Numbered from the stretch's first letter, positions 1-8,012 are shown. The stretch is 64,000 nucleotides of DNA from JBBDXS01 sp040902195 (GCA_040902195.1 JBBDXS010000012.1:70067-134066), one strand, 5' to 3'. Notes: generated by a model not told the origin, from the letters alone. A program made the numbers and translations.

Positions 1-450
1 GCCCGTCTGCTCTTCGATGCCGACGGCGATCGACGTGAGGTTCGTTGCGCCGCGTTCGGCGAAGGCGTCGCGCAGGCGCTCCGCGAACCAGCGCGCGAGC
101 TGCTCCGACATCGTGTTCTCGATCGGGAGCGAGAGCACGTCGGACTTGGGGAAGACCCAGCCGCGCTCGAGGAAGCGGACCTTCCAGTTGCTTTTCCCCT
201 CATCGATCTGGAGCACCTTGCTGTCGCGCTGCAGCAGGAACTTGTGGTCGAGCTGCTGGCAGAGCTCGCGCGCGATCGACTTCACGAGCCCGAAATCGAT
301 CACCCAGCCGTCTTCCGTCAGGCCACCCTCGACCTCGATCATCACGTCGTAGTTGTGGCCGTGGAGGGGCTCGCACTGGCCCTCGAACGTGGCGAAGTGG
401 GCGGCCGCGAACCGCAGCGTGTTGCGCTCTACCGTGACCTTGTAGGACAT
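1..450 (-). CDS. queD: 6-pyruvoyl-tetrahydropterin synthase / QueD family protein (partial, runs off left edge)
   Basis: The reading frame starts at ATG 450 and is still open at base 1, so the C-terminus is missing. The product carries the family signature CEPLHGHNY, with the catalytic cysteine and two zinc histidines, an earlier zinc-site histidine (AAAHF), LDHKFLL with the conserved Asp-His pair, and IENTMSEQLA with the conserved glutamate. The family converts dihydroneopterin triphosphate to 6-pyruvoyl-tetrahydropterin or 6-carboxytetrahydropterin, the latter for queuosine. No other queuosine gene is visible, so the exact reaction is inferred. It sits 35 bp downstream of the NYN gene on the same strand. 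Confidence 0.85.
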   Translation of the reverse strand, partial: MSYKVTVERNTLRFAAAHFATFEGQCEPLHGHNYDVMIEVEGGLTEDGWVIDFGLVKSIARELCQQLDHKFLLQRDSKVLQIDEGKSNWKVRFLERGWVFPKSDVLSLPIENTMSEQLARWFAERLRDAFAERGATNLTSIAVGIEEQTG

Positions 451-485
451 GGCGATGTGAGTGTGGCTAGCGAGGAGTGAGTGTG

Positions 486-1109
486 TCAACTCCGGGAGAC
501 TTGCGGTCTGATGTTGTAGTCGGTTGGATCGGCCACCAAATCGTAATCATTTCTCGAAAGGCGGTGACACCACAGATGAATCCCTGGGATAGTCAGGCCG
601 GCCCGGGGACCAGCGATCCAGGCAGCCACTTCAGCAGAGGCTGCGGTCTTCTCAATGACATATTCGATCGCAGGTCGCAGATCGGTGTCTGTGGAAGCGA
701 TGACGCCGATATCGTACGTTCCATCAACGGCCATAGTCACGAAATCTATAGCCAGGGCGACATCGACACCTTTCTCTTCGGCCGGGCGGCTCGGCCAGTC
801 GAACGGATAACGTAGCGTCCGGGGGCGTACGATCACGCCACGTTTCTCCCAAGCCGCACTCTGCCTCATGTGAGCACCATACGAGCGAGGGTCTTTCGAC
901 GAATCGGGTCTCCCTGTGTAGACGCGCACGTCAACCAGCGCTCGGTCAATATCTGTCCCGCCAACAGGCGCCTTCTGGCAGACCAACTCTCCGAACTTTC
1001 GCGGATCGAATTGGCCAAGCGTATGTGAACCCGACCTACCAAAGAAGGTGGTCCTGGCGCCCTGGTACATGTTCTGGGCGTCTATGAACACCGCCACGCG
1101 TTTCGCCAT
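486..1109 (-). CDS. NYN-domain (LabA/DUF88-like) putative RNase
   Basis: The protein has about 207 residues and opens MAKRVAVFIDAQNMY, the first acidic motif of the NYN (PIN-like) nuclease fold. The second acidic block KGVDVALAIDFVTMA and the third, ASTDTDLRPAI, follow in the right order, so the metal-binding aspartates look intact. A TTG 15 bp upstream is also open, but ATG 1109 has AAGG about 7 nt before it and fits the family N-terminus. Base composition is lower in GC than the neighbours, suggesting an acquired gene. The leader contains tandem promoters and a terminator-like hairpin, so expression may be attenuated. The RNA target is unknown. Confidence 0.8.
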   Translation of the reverse strand: MAKRVAVFIDAQNMYQGARTTFFGRSGSHTLGQFDPRKFGELVCQKAPVGGTDIDRALVDVRVYTGRPDSSKDPRSYGAHMRQSAAWEKRGVIVRPRTLRYPFDWPSRPAEEKGVDVALAIDFVTMAVDGTYDIGVIASTDTDLRPAIEYVIEKTAASAEVAAWIAGPRAGLTIPGIHLWCHRLSRNDYDLVADPTDYNIRPQVSRS

Positions 1110-1122
1110 CTCGCATCCTTGC

Positions 1123-1165
1123 AAAAAAACCCCGGCAGTTCACCTCAACGAGGCGGACGCCGGGG
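1123..1165 (-). terminator. Intrinsic terminator hairpin in the leader of the NYN gene (attenuator candidate)
   Basis: On the minus strand CCCCGGC (1165-1159) pairs with GCCGGGG (1136-1130), followed at once by seven T residues (1129-1123). An inner hairpin CCTC-GTT-GAGG lies in the loop. It ends 13 nt before the NYN start codon, and no minus-strand gene lies upstream, so it is not the terminator of another gene. Confidence 0.7.
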
Positions 1166-1179
1166 AGCATTACCCGTGG

Positions 1180-1208
1180 AGTATCGGCCGCCGGAAGGGC
1201 CTTGTCAA
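1180..1208 (-). promoter_or_regulatory. Proximal sigma70-type promoter of the NYN gene
   Basis: TTGACA (1208-1203), 17 nt spacer, GATACT (1185-1180) on the minus strand. The predicted start near 1173 would make the leader consist almost wholly of the terminator hairpin. Confidence 0.65.
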
Positions 1209-1226
1209 CCCCTCAGTGGCCACGTC

Positions 1227-1256
1227 AGGGTACCGATGCGTAGGGATAATTGTCAA
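1227..1256 (-). promoter_or_regulatory. Distal promoter of the NYN gene
   Basis: TTGACA (1256-1251), 18 nt spacer, TACCCT (1232-1227) on the minus strand. It lies upstream of the proximal promoter in the same direction. Confidence 0.45.
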
Positions 1257-1284
1257 GGTGCCTACCCAATTCGAGGCTATGGTA

Positions 1285-1314
1285 TTGTCGCCTGATTCTG
1301 CCCTCCGCTATGCT
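1285..1314 (+). promoter_or_regulatory. Promoter of dcd, probably giving a leaderless mRNA
   Basis: TTGTCG (1285-1290), 18 nt spacer, TATGCT (1309-1314). The ATG of dcd follows after only 8 nt and there is no Shine-Dalgarno, so transcription would start at or next to the start codon. Confidence 0.45.
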
Positions 1315-1322
1315 TGAGCCCC

Positions 1323-1967
1323 ATGACCCTCTCCGACCGCGACATCCGTATTGCCCTCAAGGAGGGCCGCATCCAGATCTCTCCTACCGACGGGCTGGAG
1401 AAGCGCATCGGCCCGGACGGAATCGACTTCCGCCTGGGCAACGTCTTCCTCGTCTTCGAGCGCAACAAGCAGGCCTACATCGATACCCGCCGCGCCGAGA
1501 CGGCGAAGGGCATGACGCGCGAGATCAGGGTCAAGACGGGCGAGGCGTTCATCGTCCACCCGCACGAGCTGGTGCTCGCGACGACGCTCGAGCGGCTCAC
1601 GATCAGCGCGGACCTGCTGGGCCGGCTCGAGGGGCGGAGCAGCCTGGGGCGGCTGGGCATCATCGTCCACAGCACGGCATCGGTCTTCCACCCGGGCTGG
1701 GACGGCACCGCGACGATGGAGCTGGGGAACCTGGGCGTGATGCCCGTCGCGCTGTACCCGCGCATGCGCATCTGCTCGTTCACGTTCGAGCGGCTCTCGT
1801 CGCCCGCGGAGCACCCCTACGGCGCGGGCGGTACGAGCAAGTACCAGGGCCAGTCGGGCCCGCTGCCGAGCGGCGTCTGGGAGGAGCTGGGCGACGAGCT
1901 AAAGGAAGAGAAGCTGCACAAGGGACTCCAGCCGCCGCTGGAGCTGGACGAGGACGCCGTCACGTGA
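1323..1967 (+). CDS. dcd: dCTP deaminase (possibly bifunctional dCTP deaminase/dUTPase)
   Basis: The 214-residue protein starts MTLSDRDI, as expected for Dcd; a TTG three codons upstream is also open. It holds the trimeric dUTPase-like core with GRLEGRSSLGRLG, the active-site stretch HSTASVFHPGWDGT, and the C-terminal SPAEHPYG and SKYQGQSGP motifs. The SPxEHPYG...SKYQGQ end resembles the bifunctional mycobacterial enzyme that also hydrolyses dUTP; that extra activity is an inference. The product feeds dUMP to thymidylate synthesis. The stop overlaps the GTG start of ribD by 4 nt, so the two are translationally coupled. Confidence 0.93.
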   Translation: MTLSDRDIRIALKEGRIQISPTDGLEKRIGPDGIDFRLGNVFLVFERNKQAYIDTRRAETAKGMTREIRVKTGEAFIVHPHELVLATTLERLTISADLLGRLEGRSSLGRLGIIVHSTASVFHPGWDGTATMELGNLGVMPVALYPRMRICSFTFERLSSPAEHPYGAGGTSKYQGQSGPLPSGVWEELGDELKEEKLHKGLQPPLELDEDAVT

Positions 1968-3067
1968 ACGATCCGTTCATGGCGCGCGCGCTCGACCTGG
2001 CGGCCGGGTGGAAGGGACGCACCAGCCCGAACCCGACCGTTGGCTGCGTGATCGTAAAGGACGGGAGCGCGATCGCCGAGGGCTGGTACCAGGGCGCCGG
2101 CACGCCACACGCGGAAGCGATGGCGCTCGATCTCGCGGGCGAAGCCGCGCGCGGCGCAACGATGTACGTCACGCTCGAGCCGCATTCGTTCCAGGGCAAT
2201 ACGCCGCCGTGCAGCGAGGCGATCATCGCCGCCGGCGTCGCCGAAGTGCACTGCTCGATGATCGACCCCAACCCGCGTGTCGCGGGGCAGGGCATCGCGC
2301 AGCTCGAGGCGGCCGGCATACGCGTCGTCACCGGCGAGGGCGCGGCGGAAGCGCGCCGCACCAACGAGGCGTATATCAAGCACCGCGAGACGGGACGCCC
2401 CCTCGTCATCGCGAAGTTTGCCGCGAGCCTCGACGGCAAGATCGCGTCGACGAGCGGCGACTCGCGCTGGGTGAGTGGCCCCGACACGCTCGCGTGGTCG
2501 CACGAGCTGCGCACGCGCATCGACGCGATCGCGGCCGGCGTGAACACCGTGCTTATCGATAACCCACAGCTCACGGCGCGGCCCGGCGATCGGCTGGCGG
2601 AGCGACAGCCGCTGCGCGTCGTGATCGACTCGCGCGGCCGCACGCCCGCGGACGCGAACGTGCTCCCATCGGCAAGCGCCGGCTGCGCGAAGACGCTCGT
2701 CGCCACGACCGGGGCCTCGTCCGCTGCGTGGCGCGCGCAGATCGAGGCCACCGGCGCGCGCGTCGAGGTGCTGCCTGACCAAGCGGGGCGCGTGAGCCTG
2801 CCTGCGCTGCTTGATCTCCTAGGCGCGCAGGACGTGATGTCGCTGCTCATCGAAGGCGGCGGCGTGCTGCTCGGCTCGTTCTTCGACCAGCGGCTCGTCG
2901 ACAAAGTGCACGCGGTGATCGCCCCGATCGTGATCGGGGGAGCGAGCGCGCCAACCGCCGTCGCGGGCGAGGGGGCGTCTCGCATGGCGGACGCGCTCCG
3001 CCTGCGCGACGTCACCGTCGATCGGCTGGGCGCGGACGTGCTGGTGACCGGACTGGTCGATTCCTAG
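1964..3067 (+). CDS. ribD: Riboflavin biosynthesis bifunctional deaminase/reductase RibD
   Basis: This 367-residue protein deaminates and then reduces the pyrimidine product of GTP cyclohydrolase II. The N-terminal deaminase domain (residues 1 to about 145) has H49 in HAEAM and C83 in TPPC, but the usual first zinc cysteine of LEPCS is histidine: LEPHSF, H74. The reductase domain follows, with KFAASLDGKIA and LLIEGGGVLLGSF. The start is GTG, overlapping the dcd stop (GTGA). The other riboflavin genes lie 1.6 kb downstream on the same strand, after a kinase-like gene and a long spacer, so the pathway seems to be transcribed in two pieces. Confidence 0.95.
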   Translation: MNDPFMARALDLAAGWKGRTSPNPTVGCVIVKDGSAIAEGWYQGAGTPHAEAMALDLAGEAARGATMYVTLEPHSFQGNTPPCSEAIIAAGVAEVHCSMIDPNPRVAGQGIAQLEAAGIRVVTGEGAAEARRTNEAYIKHRETGRPLVIAKFAASLDGKIASTSGDSRWVSGPDTLAWSHELRTRIDAIAAGVNTVLIDNPQLTARPGDRLAERQPLRVVIDSRGRTPADANVLPSASAGCAKTLVATTGASSAAWRAQIEATGARVEVLPDQAGRVSLPALLDLLGAQDVMSLLIEGGGVLLGSFFDQRLVDKVHAVIAPIVIGGASAPTAVAGEGASRMADALRLRDVTVDRLGADVLVTGLVDS

Positions 3068-3076
3068 GTAGCCGCC

Positions 3077-4039
3077 GTGGCGAGCGCGCGCGAGAGCATT
3101 GCAGCACTCGTAGAAGAGCTAGCGCCGGGCGGGCGGCTCGTACGGTCGCGCCGGCTGCGTGGCGGCGTCGGCGCGCGCATGGACGTCCTCGACATCGAGC
3201 GGGTGGACGGCACGCGCTTCAAGGTCTCGCTTAGGCGCTTTGCATCAGACGATCGTCACGCGGCCCGTTTCTCGAAACCCGAGCACGTCGCACACGAGTA
3301 CCGCATCCTCGAGCTAGTTAAGGACGCAGATCTCCCGGCCCCCCGGCCCCTTCTACTCGACGCGGAGGGCCGCCTGTTCGGCGTACCGGCGATCGTGCTG
3401 ACCTACCTGCCCGGGCGGCCGCTGTACATCCCGCGCGACCTCTCGTCGTGGGCGAACGACCTGGCCGCGGCGCTGCTCGCGACCCACGCCGTCACGCCGG
3501 AACGCTTCGACCTGTCGTGGCTCTCTGTCCATTTGCGCGACGGCATTCGCGAGGAGCTGGAGAAGCGCCGCGAGTATGCGGAGCAGGACGGGCCGTTGGC
3601 GCGCCAAGTCCACGCGGTGCTAGAAGCGGAGATCGACCGGATCCGTTGGCCCGAGGCGTGCTTCGTACACGACGACTACTGGCCCGGCAACACCGTCTGG
3701 CAGCGCGGCAAGCTGACGGGCCTCATCGACTGGACGCACGCCGAGCTGGGCGACCCACGCACCGACGTGTCGCAGTGCCGCATCGACCTCGCCCTGATCC
3801 TCGGCTCCCACGCGGCGGACGCCTTTCGGGACGCCTACCAGGCGAGGGCGTCGAGGCCGCTGCCGGACCTCTGGTATTTCGATCTCTTCCGCGGGATGCG
3901 GGCGCTCCTGTCCTACCAGCACTGGCTCGCCGGCTACCACGACGCGGGCCTCACGCACGTCACGCCGTCGCACGCCCGCGAGCGAATCGAGGCGTTCTTG
4001 CGGCCGGCTCCGCCGACCAGCGAACCTCCAACCGCCTAG
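3077..4039 (+). CDS. APH-family phosphotransferase (aminoglycoside phosphotransferase/choline kinase-like)
   Basis: A 320-residue protein-kinase-like fold enzyme. It has the catalytic loop FVHDDYWPGN (HxDxxxxN form) and the metal-binding LIDWTHAELGDP (IDWxxxxxGDP). The N-terminal lobe contains DVLDIERVDGTRFKVSLRR with a likely ATP lysine, and the middle of the protein has the family hinge VLTYLPGRPL. The GTG start is 9 bp after ribD, so it is probably co-transcribed. The phosphate acceptor cannot be told from sequence. A riboflavin kinase role is not supported, because those enzymes have a different fold; the location may only reflect operon packing. Confidence 0.85.
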   Translation: MASARESIAALVEELAPGGRLVRSRRLRGGVGARMDVLDIERVDGTRFKVSLRRFASDDRHAARFSKPEHVAHEYRILELVKDADLPAPRPLLLDAEGRLFGVPAIVLTYLPGRPLYIPRDLSSWANDLAAALLATHAVTPERFDLSWLSVHLRDGIREELEKRREYAEQDGPLARQVHAVLEAEIDRIRWPEACFVHDDYWPGNTVWQRGKLTGLIDWTHAELGDPRTDVSQCRIDLALILGSHAADAFRDAYQARASRPLPDLWYFDLFRGMRALLSYQHWLAGYHDAGLTHVTPSHARERIEAFLRPAPPTSEPPTA

Positions 4040-4634
4040 CCCCCACATCGGAACCCAAATACTGGAACGATACGTCGGCGGCGCGCGGATGGAGTGTCAC
4101 AGCCCGCTTTGCACTCTTCCACCCACCCCCTACGCTCCCCACGTCAAAGGAAGGGCGTCCCGGCTGGGCCTCTCAACGTCGATTTCATCCGTTGACGCTC
4201 GGCCGAACCCGCCGTCACGCGTGCACGGCAACGCACCTTCCGCTTCCCGCCCGCGCATCGCCGGCCCTAATGCCGCGCGGGTTCTGAGGAACAAAACGAA
4301 ACCGCAGCGCGCGCAGCCAAACGACGCGGTTGCTCCGGCCCGCATCGCCGCTGCATGCCTGAGGAGCGAAAAACGGGCCAAAATCGGCCCGGAAAACCAA
4401 CAAAAGTGAACAAACAATAGCGGTCTGAAACCGTAGAGAAAGGAGGGAACCGGAAGTTCGCGCCGGCTCTTTTCGCCGCGGCCCCAGGATCGATCGGCAT
4501 CGTGACCTCCTCGAGCGCACCCCGGAACCCTAATACCGGAAGAACAAATGGGACGCGGGCGCGCGACGCCAGCGGCTACAATGGCAGCGGAACGATTGGT
4601 ACGGTTCTAAGTTCTAGGTTCTAGGTTCTGACGC
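4040..4634 (+). other. 595-bp spacer before ribE; no convincing gene
   Basis: No FMN riboswitch could be recognised. A palindrome CGGGCC-AAAATC-GGCCCG lies at 4375-4392, with a short T run on its minus-strand side, but no minus-strand gene reads into it. A plus-strand ORF (4089-4409) ends with a Lys/Gln/Asn-rich stretch (RNKTKPQRAQPN) similar in style to the small ORF at 36430-36651, but nothing else supports it. TACAAT at 4577-4582 is a weak -10 candidate for ribE. Just before ribE is a tandem repeat of GTTCTAG-type units (4607-4632), one copy of an interspersed family. Confidence 0.5.
4607..4632 (+). repeat. Tandem GTTCTAG repeat (AGAACC family)
   Basis: Four degenerate copies of a 7-nt unit (GTTCTAA/GTTCTAG) stand directly before ribE. 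The reverse complement matches the AGAACC-type tandem repeats near 6993, 10858 and 17252. Confidence 0.6.
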
Positions 4635-5225
4635 ATGTTTACGGGCATCATCGAAGAGCTCGGCACGGTGCGGGTGGTCGAGGAAGGCCGCCTGATCGTC
4701 AACGCCAAGAAGGTGCTCTGGGGCACGAACCTGGGCGATAGCATCGCCGTGAACGGCTGCGACCTCACCTGCACCTATTTCGAGGACGACTGCTTTCACG
4801 CGAACGTGATGCCGGAGACCTATCGCCGGACAAATCTGGGCGAGCTCAAGTCCGGCGACATCGTCAACCTCGAGCGCGCGCTGACGCTGGCGCAGCGCCT
4901 GGGCGGCCATCTCGTGCGCGGCGTCGTCGAGGCGACGGGCGCACTCGTGTCGTTTACACCGGAGAGCGAGGCGCTGATCGCGCGCTACACGGCGCCGCCC
5001 GAGATCCTGCGTTACACCGTCGTTAAGGGGCCGATCACGATCGACGGCGTGAGCCTCACCGTCATCGACAAGACGGACGAAACGTTCGACGTTTCGCTCG
5101 TGCAGTTCACGCAGGAGCACACCAATCTCACCCGCAGGGCCCCGGGCGATCGGGTAAACTTAGAATCAGACATCATTGGCCGCTACGTTGGGCAACTTCT
5201 CGACGAGCGGCTGGCGTCGAGCTGA
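4635..5225 (+). CDS. ribE: Riboflavin synthase alpha chain
   Basis: The 196-residue protein begins MFTGIIEELGTV, the N-terminal signature of the lumazine-binding domain, and contains two copies of that domain: residues 1 to about 97, and about 98 to 196 with FTGII-equivalent LVRGVVEATG. Characteristic motifs are AVNGCDLTC in domain 1 and TIDGVSLTVID in domain 2. It dismutates two lumazine molecules to riboflavin plus the pyrimidinedione. It heads the ribE-ribBA-ribH cluster, with 14 bp to ribBA. The normal serine of NGVSLT in domain 1 is replaced by cysteine (NGCDLT). Confidence 0.95.
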   Translation: MFTGIIEELGTVRVVEEGRLIVNAKKVLWGTNLGDSIAVNGCDLTCTYFEDDCFHANVMPETYRRTNLGELKSGDIVNLERALTLAQRLGGHLVRGVVEATGALVSFTPESEALIARYTAPPEILRYTVVKGPITIDGVSLTVIDKTDETFDVSLVQFTQEHTNLTRRAPGDRVNLESDIIGRYVGQLLDERLASS

Positions 5226-5239
5226 CGCGGGGGAAGTCG

Positions 5240-6475
5240 ATGGAAGGCAACAAGGTGCACGGCAAAGGGCTGGCGACAGTCGAAGAGGCGATCGAGGAGT
5301 TCCGCAAGGGGAAGTTCGTCATCATCGTCGATGACGAGGACCGCGAGAACGAAGGCGACCTCTGCATCCCCGCGCAGTTCATCACTCCCGAATCGATCAA
5401 CTTCATGGCCCGGCATGCCCGCGGCCTGATCTGCATGCCGATGAGCGCCGACCGCATCACCCGGCTCGGGCTCCCCATGATGGTGGGGCGCAACGACTCG
5501 CACTTCGGGACGCCGTTTACCGTCTCAGTCGAGGCGCGCACGGGCGTAGCAACGGGCATCTCCGCAGCCGACCGCGCGCGCACCGTCCAGGTGCTGATCG
5601 ACCCGAAGACGCACCCCGAGGACCTCGTGATGCCGGGACACATGTTCCCGCTGCGGGCGCGCGAAGGCGGCGTGCTCGTACGCGCCGGCCAGACCGAGGC
5701 CGTCGTCGACCTATGCAAGCTGGCCGGGCTGTACCCCGCCGGCCTCTGCTGCGAGATGATGAAGGCAGACGGCACGATGGCGCGACTGCCCGACCTGCGC
5801 CGCTTCGCCACACGGCACAAGCTCAAGATCATCAGCGTCGAGCAGCTCATCGCGTACCGGAAGGCGAAAGAGAAGCTCGTCCAGCGCGTGACCGAGACCG
5901 TCCTGCCGACCGAGTTCGGCGAGTGGAAGGCGATCGCATACAAGAGCAACATCGACGCCGACGAGCACGTCGCGCTCGTGATGGGCGACGTCACCGGCGC
6001 CGATCCGGTGCTCGTCCGCATGCACAGCCAGTGCCTCACGGGCGACACCTTCGGCAGCAAGCGCTGCGAGTGCGGCGAGCAGCTCCACACGGCGATGCGC
6101 GCGATCTCGGAGGCCGGCCGCGGCGTAGTGGTCTACATGCGACAGGAAGGGCGCGGCATCGGCCTGCACAATAAGCTTCGCGCCTACGCGCTGCAGGACA
6201 CCGGCCTCGACACCGTCGAGGCGAACGAGGCGCTCGGATTCGCCGCCGACCGGCGCGACTACGGGATCGGCATGCAGATCCTCGTCGATCTCGGGCTGAG
6301 CGACATCATGCTGCTGACGAACAACCCTGCCAAGCGCGCCGGACTGGAGGGCTACGGCCTCCACGTCTCTGAGCGCATACCGATCGTGCAGGAGGCGAAC
6401 GCCCACAACATCCGCTACCTGGAGACGAAGCGGACGAAGCTCGGGCACGACCTGCCCCACCAGGGGAGCGTCTAG
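5240..6475 (+). CDS. ribBA: Bifunctional 3,4-dihydroxy-2-butanone-4-phosphate synthase / GTP cyclohydrolase II
   Basis: At 411 residues this is the usual two-domain RibBA. The N-terminal synthase domain (about residues 10-205) has the acidic loop DDEDRENEGDL and RHARGLICMP. The C-terminal cyclohydrolase II domain (about 206-411) has zinc ligands in SQCLTGDTFGSKRCECG and the catalytic RQEGRGIGL motif. It makes both riboflavin precursors, from ribulose 5-phosphate and GTP. It is 14 bp after ribE and 4 bp before ribH, so one operon is clear. Confidence 0.96.
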   Translation: MEGNKVHGKGLATVEEAIEEFRKGKFVIIVDDEDRENEGDLCIPAQFITPESINFMARHARGLICMPMSADRITRLGLPMMVGRNDSHFGTPFTVSVEARTGVATGISAADRARTVQVLIDPKTHPEDLVMPGHMFPLRAREGGVLVRAGQTEAVVDLCKLAGLYPAGLCCEMMKADGTMARLPDLRRFATRHKLKIISVEQLIAYRKAKEKLVQRVTETVLPTEFGEWKAIAYKSNIDADEHVALVMGDVTGADPVLVRMHSQCLTGDTFGSKRCECGEQLHTAMRAISEAGRGVVVYMRQEGRGIGLHNKLRAYALQDTGLDTVEANEALGFAADRRDYGIGMQILVDLGLSDIMLLTNNPAKRAGLEGYGLHVSERIPIVQEANAHNIRYLETKRTKLGHDLPHQGSV

Positions 6476-6479
6476 CACC

Positions 6480-6953
6480 ATGGGCAGTACGTTCCAGGGG
6501 GAGCTGAAGGGCTCCGGCCTGCGCATCGGCATCGTCGTCGCGCGGTTCAACGAGACGGTGACGGCGCGGATGCTCGCTGGCGCTCGCGAGGCGCTCCAGC
6601 AGCACGGCGTACGCGACGAAGACGTCGACGTCGCATGGGTGCCGGGCGCGTTCGAGCTGCCGCTGATCGCCAAGAAGCTGGCGGAGAGCCGTCGCTACGA
6701 CGCCGTGGTCTGCCTGGGCGCCGTGATCCGCGGCGAGACGCCCCACTTCGAGTTCGTCGCGGGCGAGGCGGCGCGCGGCATCGGCCAGGTCGCGCTCGAT
6801 ACGGGGCTGCCCGTGGTGTTCGGTGTCGTCACGCCGAACACGGTCGAGCAGGCGATGGACCGCGCGGGCGGCCGCATCGGGAACAAGGGCTACGATGCCG
6901 TCACAACGGCCATCGAGATGGCGACACTCGTGCGGAACCTCCGGCCGGACTGA
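6480..6953 (+). CDS. ribH: 6,7-dimethyl-8-ribityllumazine synthase
   Basis: A 157-residue protein of standard length. It has FNETVTARML near the N-terminus, VPGAFELP, the catalytic histidine in GETPHFEFV, the phosphate-site region GVVTPNTVEQA and the C-terminal NKGYDAV. It condenses the RibBA and RibD products and usually assembles into a pentamer or icosahedral shell. The start codon is 4 bp after the ribBA stop. Confidence 0.96.
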   Translation: MGSTFQGELKGSGLRIGIVVARFNETVTARMLAGAREALQQHGVRDEDVDVAWVPGAFELPLIAKKLAESRRYDAVVCLGAVIRGETPHFEFVAGEAARGIGQVALDTGLPVVFGVVTPNTVEQAMDRAGGRIGNKGYDAVTTAIEMATLVRNLRPD

Positions 6954-6992
6954 TGCGCCAGCGGTGCTGAACCTTTCGCGCCTGGCGGCGCT

Positions 6993-7015
6993 AGAACCTC
7001 AGAACCACAGAAACG
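6993..7015 (+). repeat. AGAACC-type tandem repeat
   Basis: Degenerate direct repeats (CTAGAACCTCAGAACCACAG) after ribH. The same text recurs near 10858 and 17252, and its reverse complement at 4607. Confidence 0.55.
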
Positions 7016-7099
7016 TTCGCGCGCGGGCGTTGCTGACGCCCGGAAAGGCCCCGGTTCGGGGATCCGCGGTTCCGTCACGCAATTTTCATATCTACAGGC

Positions 7100-7128
7100 T
7101 TCCCAGGGGCGTCGTCCGGTGGTACGCT
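7100..7128 (+). promoter_or_regulatory. Extended -10 promoter upstream of the 7182 gene
   Basis: TTCCCA (7100-7105), 17 nt spacer, then TGG-TACGCT (TACGCT 7123-7128). The TGGTACGCTGA core is also found at the hrcA promoter. Confidence 0.5.
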
Positions 7129-7181
7129 GAGCGCCTACCCCCTGACCAACCATCAGGACTTGCCGCAGGAGGACCCCGCTC

Positions 7182-7577
7182 ATGACGCGCGCAGCTGAAC
7201 GTTCCAAGATTACCGAGCCGGAGCTCGATGTGGACGAGCGTCCCTGGGAGGACCAGCACGGGGGGGAGACGCCGGACACAGCGACGGCGCAGGCGCTCAA
7301 TCTGGCGCATCGCGCGGCAGAGAAGTTCCCCGAGCTGGCGAACCGTTACAAGAACTTCGCCGGGCCGGCTGCGGTCGTCTCCGGCGCGCTGGTCGTGATG
7401 GCGGGCGTCGCGGTGGCGCGGCGCGCGAGGAAGGGCCAGGGGCCCGAACAGATCCTCGCGCAGATCACCGCGGAAGAGATCGAAAACGCGGCGACGGTCT
7501 CGACCCGCCAGAACCAGCTCTGGCGCATGTTCGCTCGCATTTCCAACCGCCGGCGCAACGAAGCCAAGTCCGACTAA
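7182..7577 (+). CDS. Small membrane-anchored protein of unknown function
   Basis: A 131-residue protein with a hydrophilic acidic N-terminus, one predicted transmembrane segment (FAGPAAVVSGALVVMAGVAV, about residues 62-82), a basic flank ARRARKGQ, and an amphipathic C-terminal half ending in RRRNE. A strong AGGAGG lies about 10 nt before ATG 7182. It is followed after 12 bp by a four-helix membrane protein and may be co-transcribed with it. It was not assigned to a family; the arrangement resembles small envelope proteins but no function is claimed. Confidence 0.75.
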   Translation: MTRAAERSKITEPELDVDERPWEDQHGGETPDTATAQALNLAHRAAEKFPELANRYKNFAGPAAVVSGALVVMAGVAVARRARKGQGPEQILAQITAEEIENAATVSTRQNQLWRMFARISNRRRNEAKSD

Positions 7578-7589
7578 CGACGCGGCGCG

Positions 7590-8006
7590 ATGCCGGACGA
7601 GCGCCGCAAGCGCAGCAACGACGAATCACGCCTTCTCGCCCTGGCGATCCGCATCGGGATCAATGCGGCGGCGCTGTGGCTCGCGTCGCAGTGGGTACCG
7701 GGCTTCGACATCAACGGCTGGCAATCGATCCTGGCGACAGCGACGATCTTCGCCGTCGTGAACGCGGTGATCGCGCCGGTAGCCCAGCTCCTCGGCGCGC
7801 CGATCTCGTGCGTGACGATGGGTATCTTCGTCCTGGTGATCAACGCCGCGATGCTAGGGCTCGCCGTCTGGATCGCGGCCGCGTTCGATGTGAACGTCGA
7901 CGTCGATGGCGTCTGGGGCGTCTTCGTGGCGGCGCTGCTGATCAGCTTCGTGAGCTGGCTGCTGAACCTCTTCGTCGGCAAGCCGCTCAAGCGCGCGCTT
8001 AGGTAG
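7590..8006 (+). CDS. Phage-holin-4_2 family (DUF360-like) membrane protein
   Basis: The 138-residue product has four hydrophobic segments: RIGINAAALWLASQWVPGF, SILATATIFAVVNAVIAPV, a third around CVTMGIFVLVINAAMLGLAV, and a fourth at GVFVAALLISFVSWLLNLF. The motif ATIFAVVNAVIAPV fits the small four-TM family often annotated as phage holin 4_2, whose role in bacteria is unknown. It follows the previous small gene by 12 bp and ends convergently, 6 bp from the PEP-mobile-domain gene. No phage genes are near, so a lysis role is unlikely. Confidence 0.8.
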   Translation: MPDERRKRSNDESRLLALAIRIGINAAALWLASQWVPGFDINGWQSILATATIFAVVNAVIAPVAQLLGAPISCVTMGIFVLVINAAMLGLAVWIAAAFDVNVDVDGVWGVFVAALLISFVSWLLNLFVGKPLKRALR

Positions 8007-8012
8007 CGGCCT

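Noticed and set aside
1250..3067. A 605-residue frame reaching far upstream of ribD.
   Set aside because: The upstream part overlaps dcd in another frame. The ribD domain starts at GTG 1964, coupled to the dcd stop.
4375..4397. CGGGCC-AAAATC-GGCCCG hairpin with a T run on its minus side, like a terminator.
   Set aside because: No minus-strand gene reads into it, so a function cannot be assigned.
4089..4417. Overlapping ORFs on both strands in the spacer before ribE.
   Set aside because: Neither has a good ribosome-binding site, a family motif or a conserved-looking start; the resemblance to the Asn/Pro-rich ORF at 36430 is only compositional.
4040..4634. FMN riboswitch upstream of riboflavin genes.
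   Set aside because: The conserved RFN blocks could not be found in the 595-bp spacer or before ribD.
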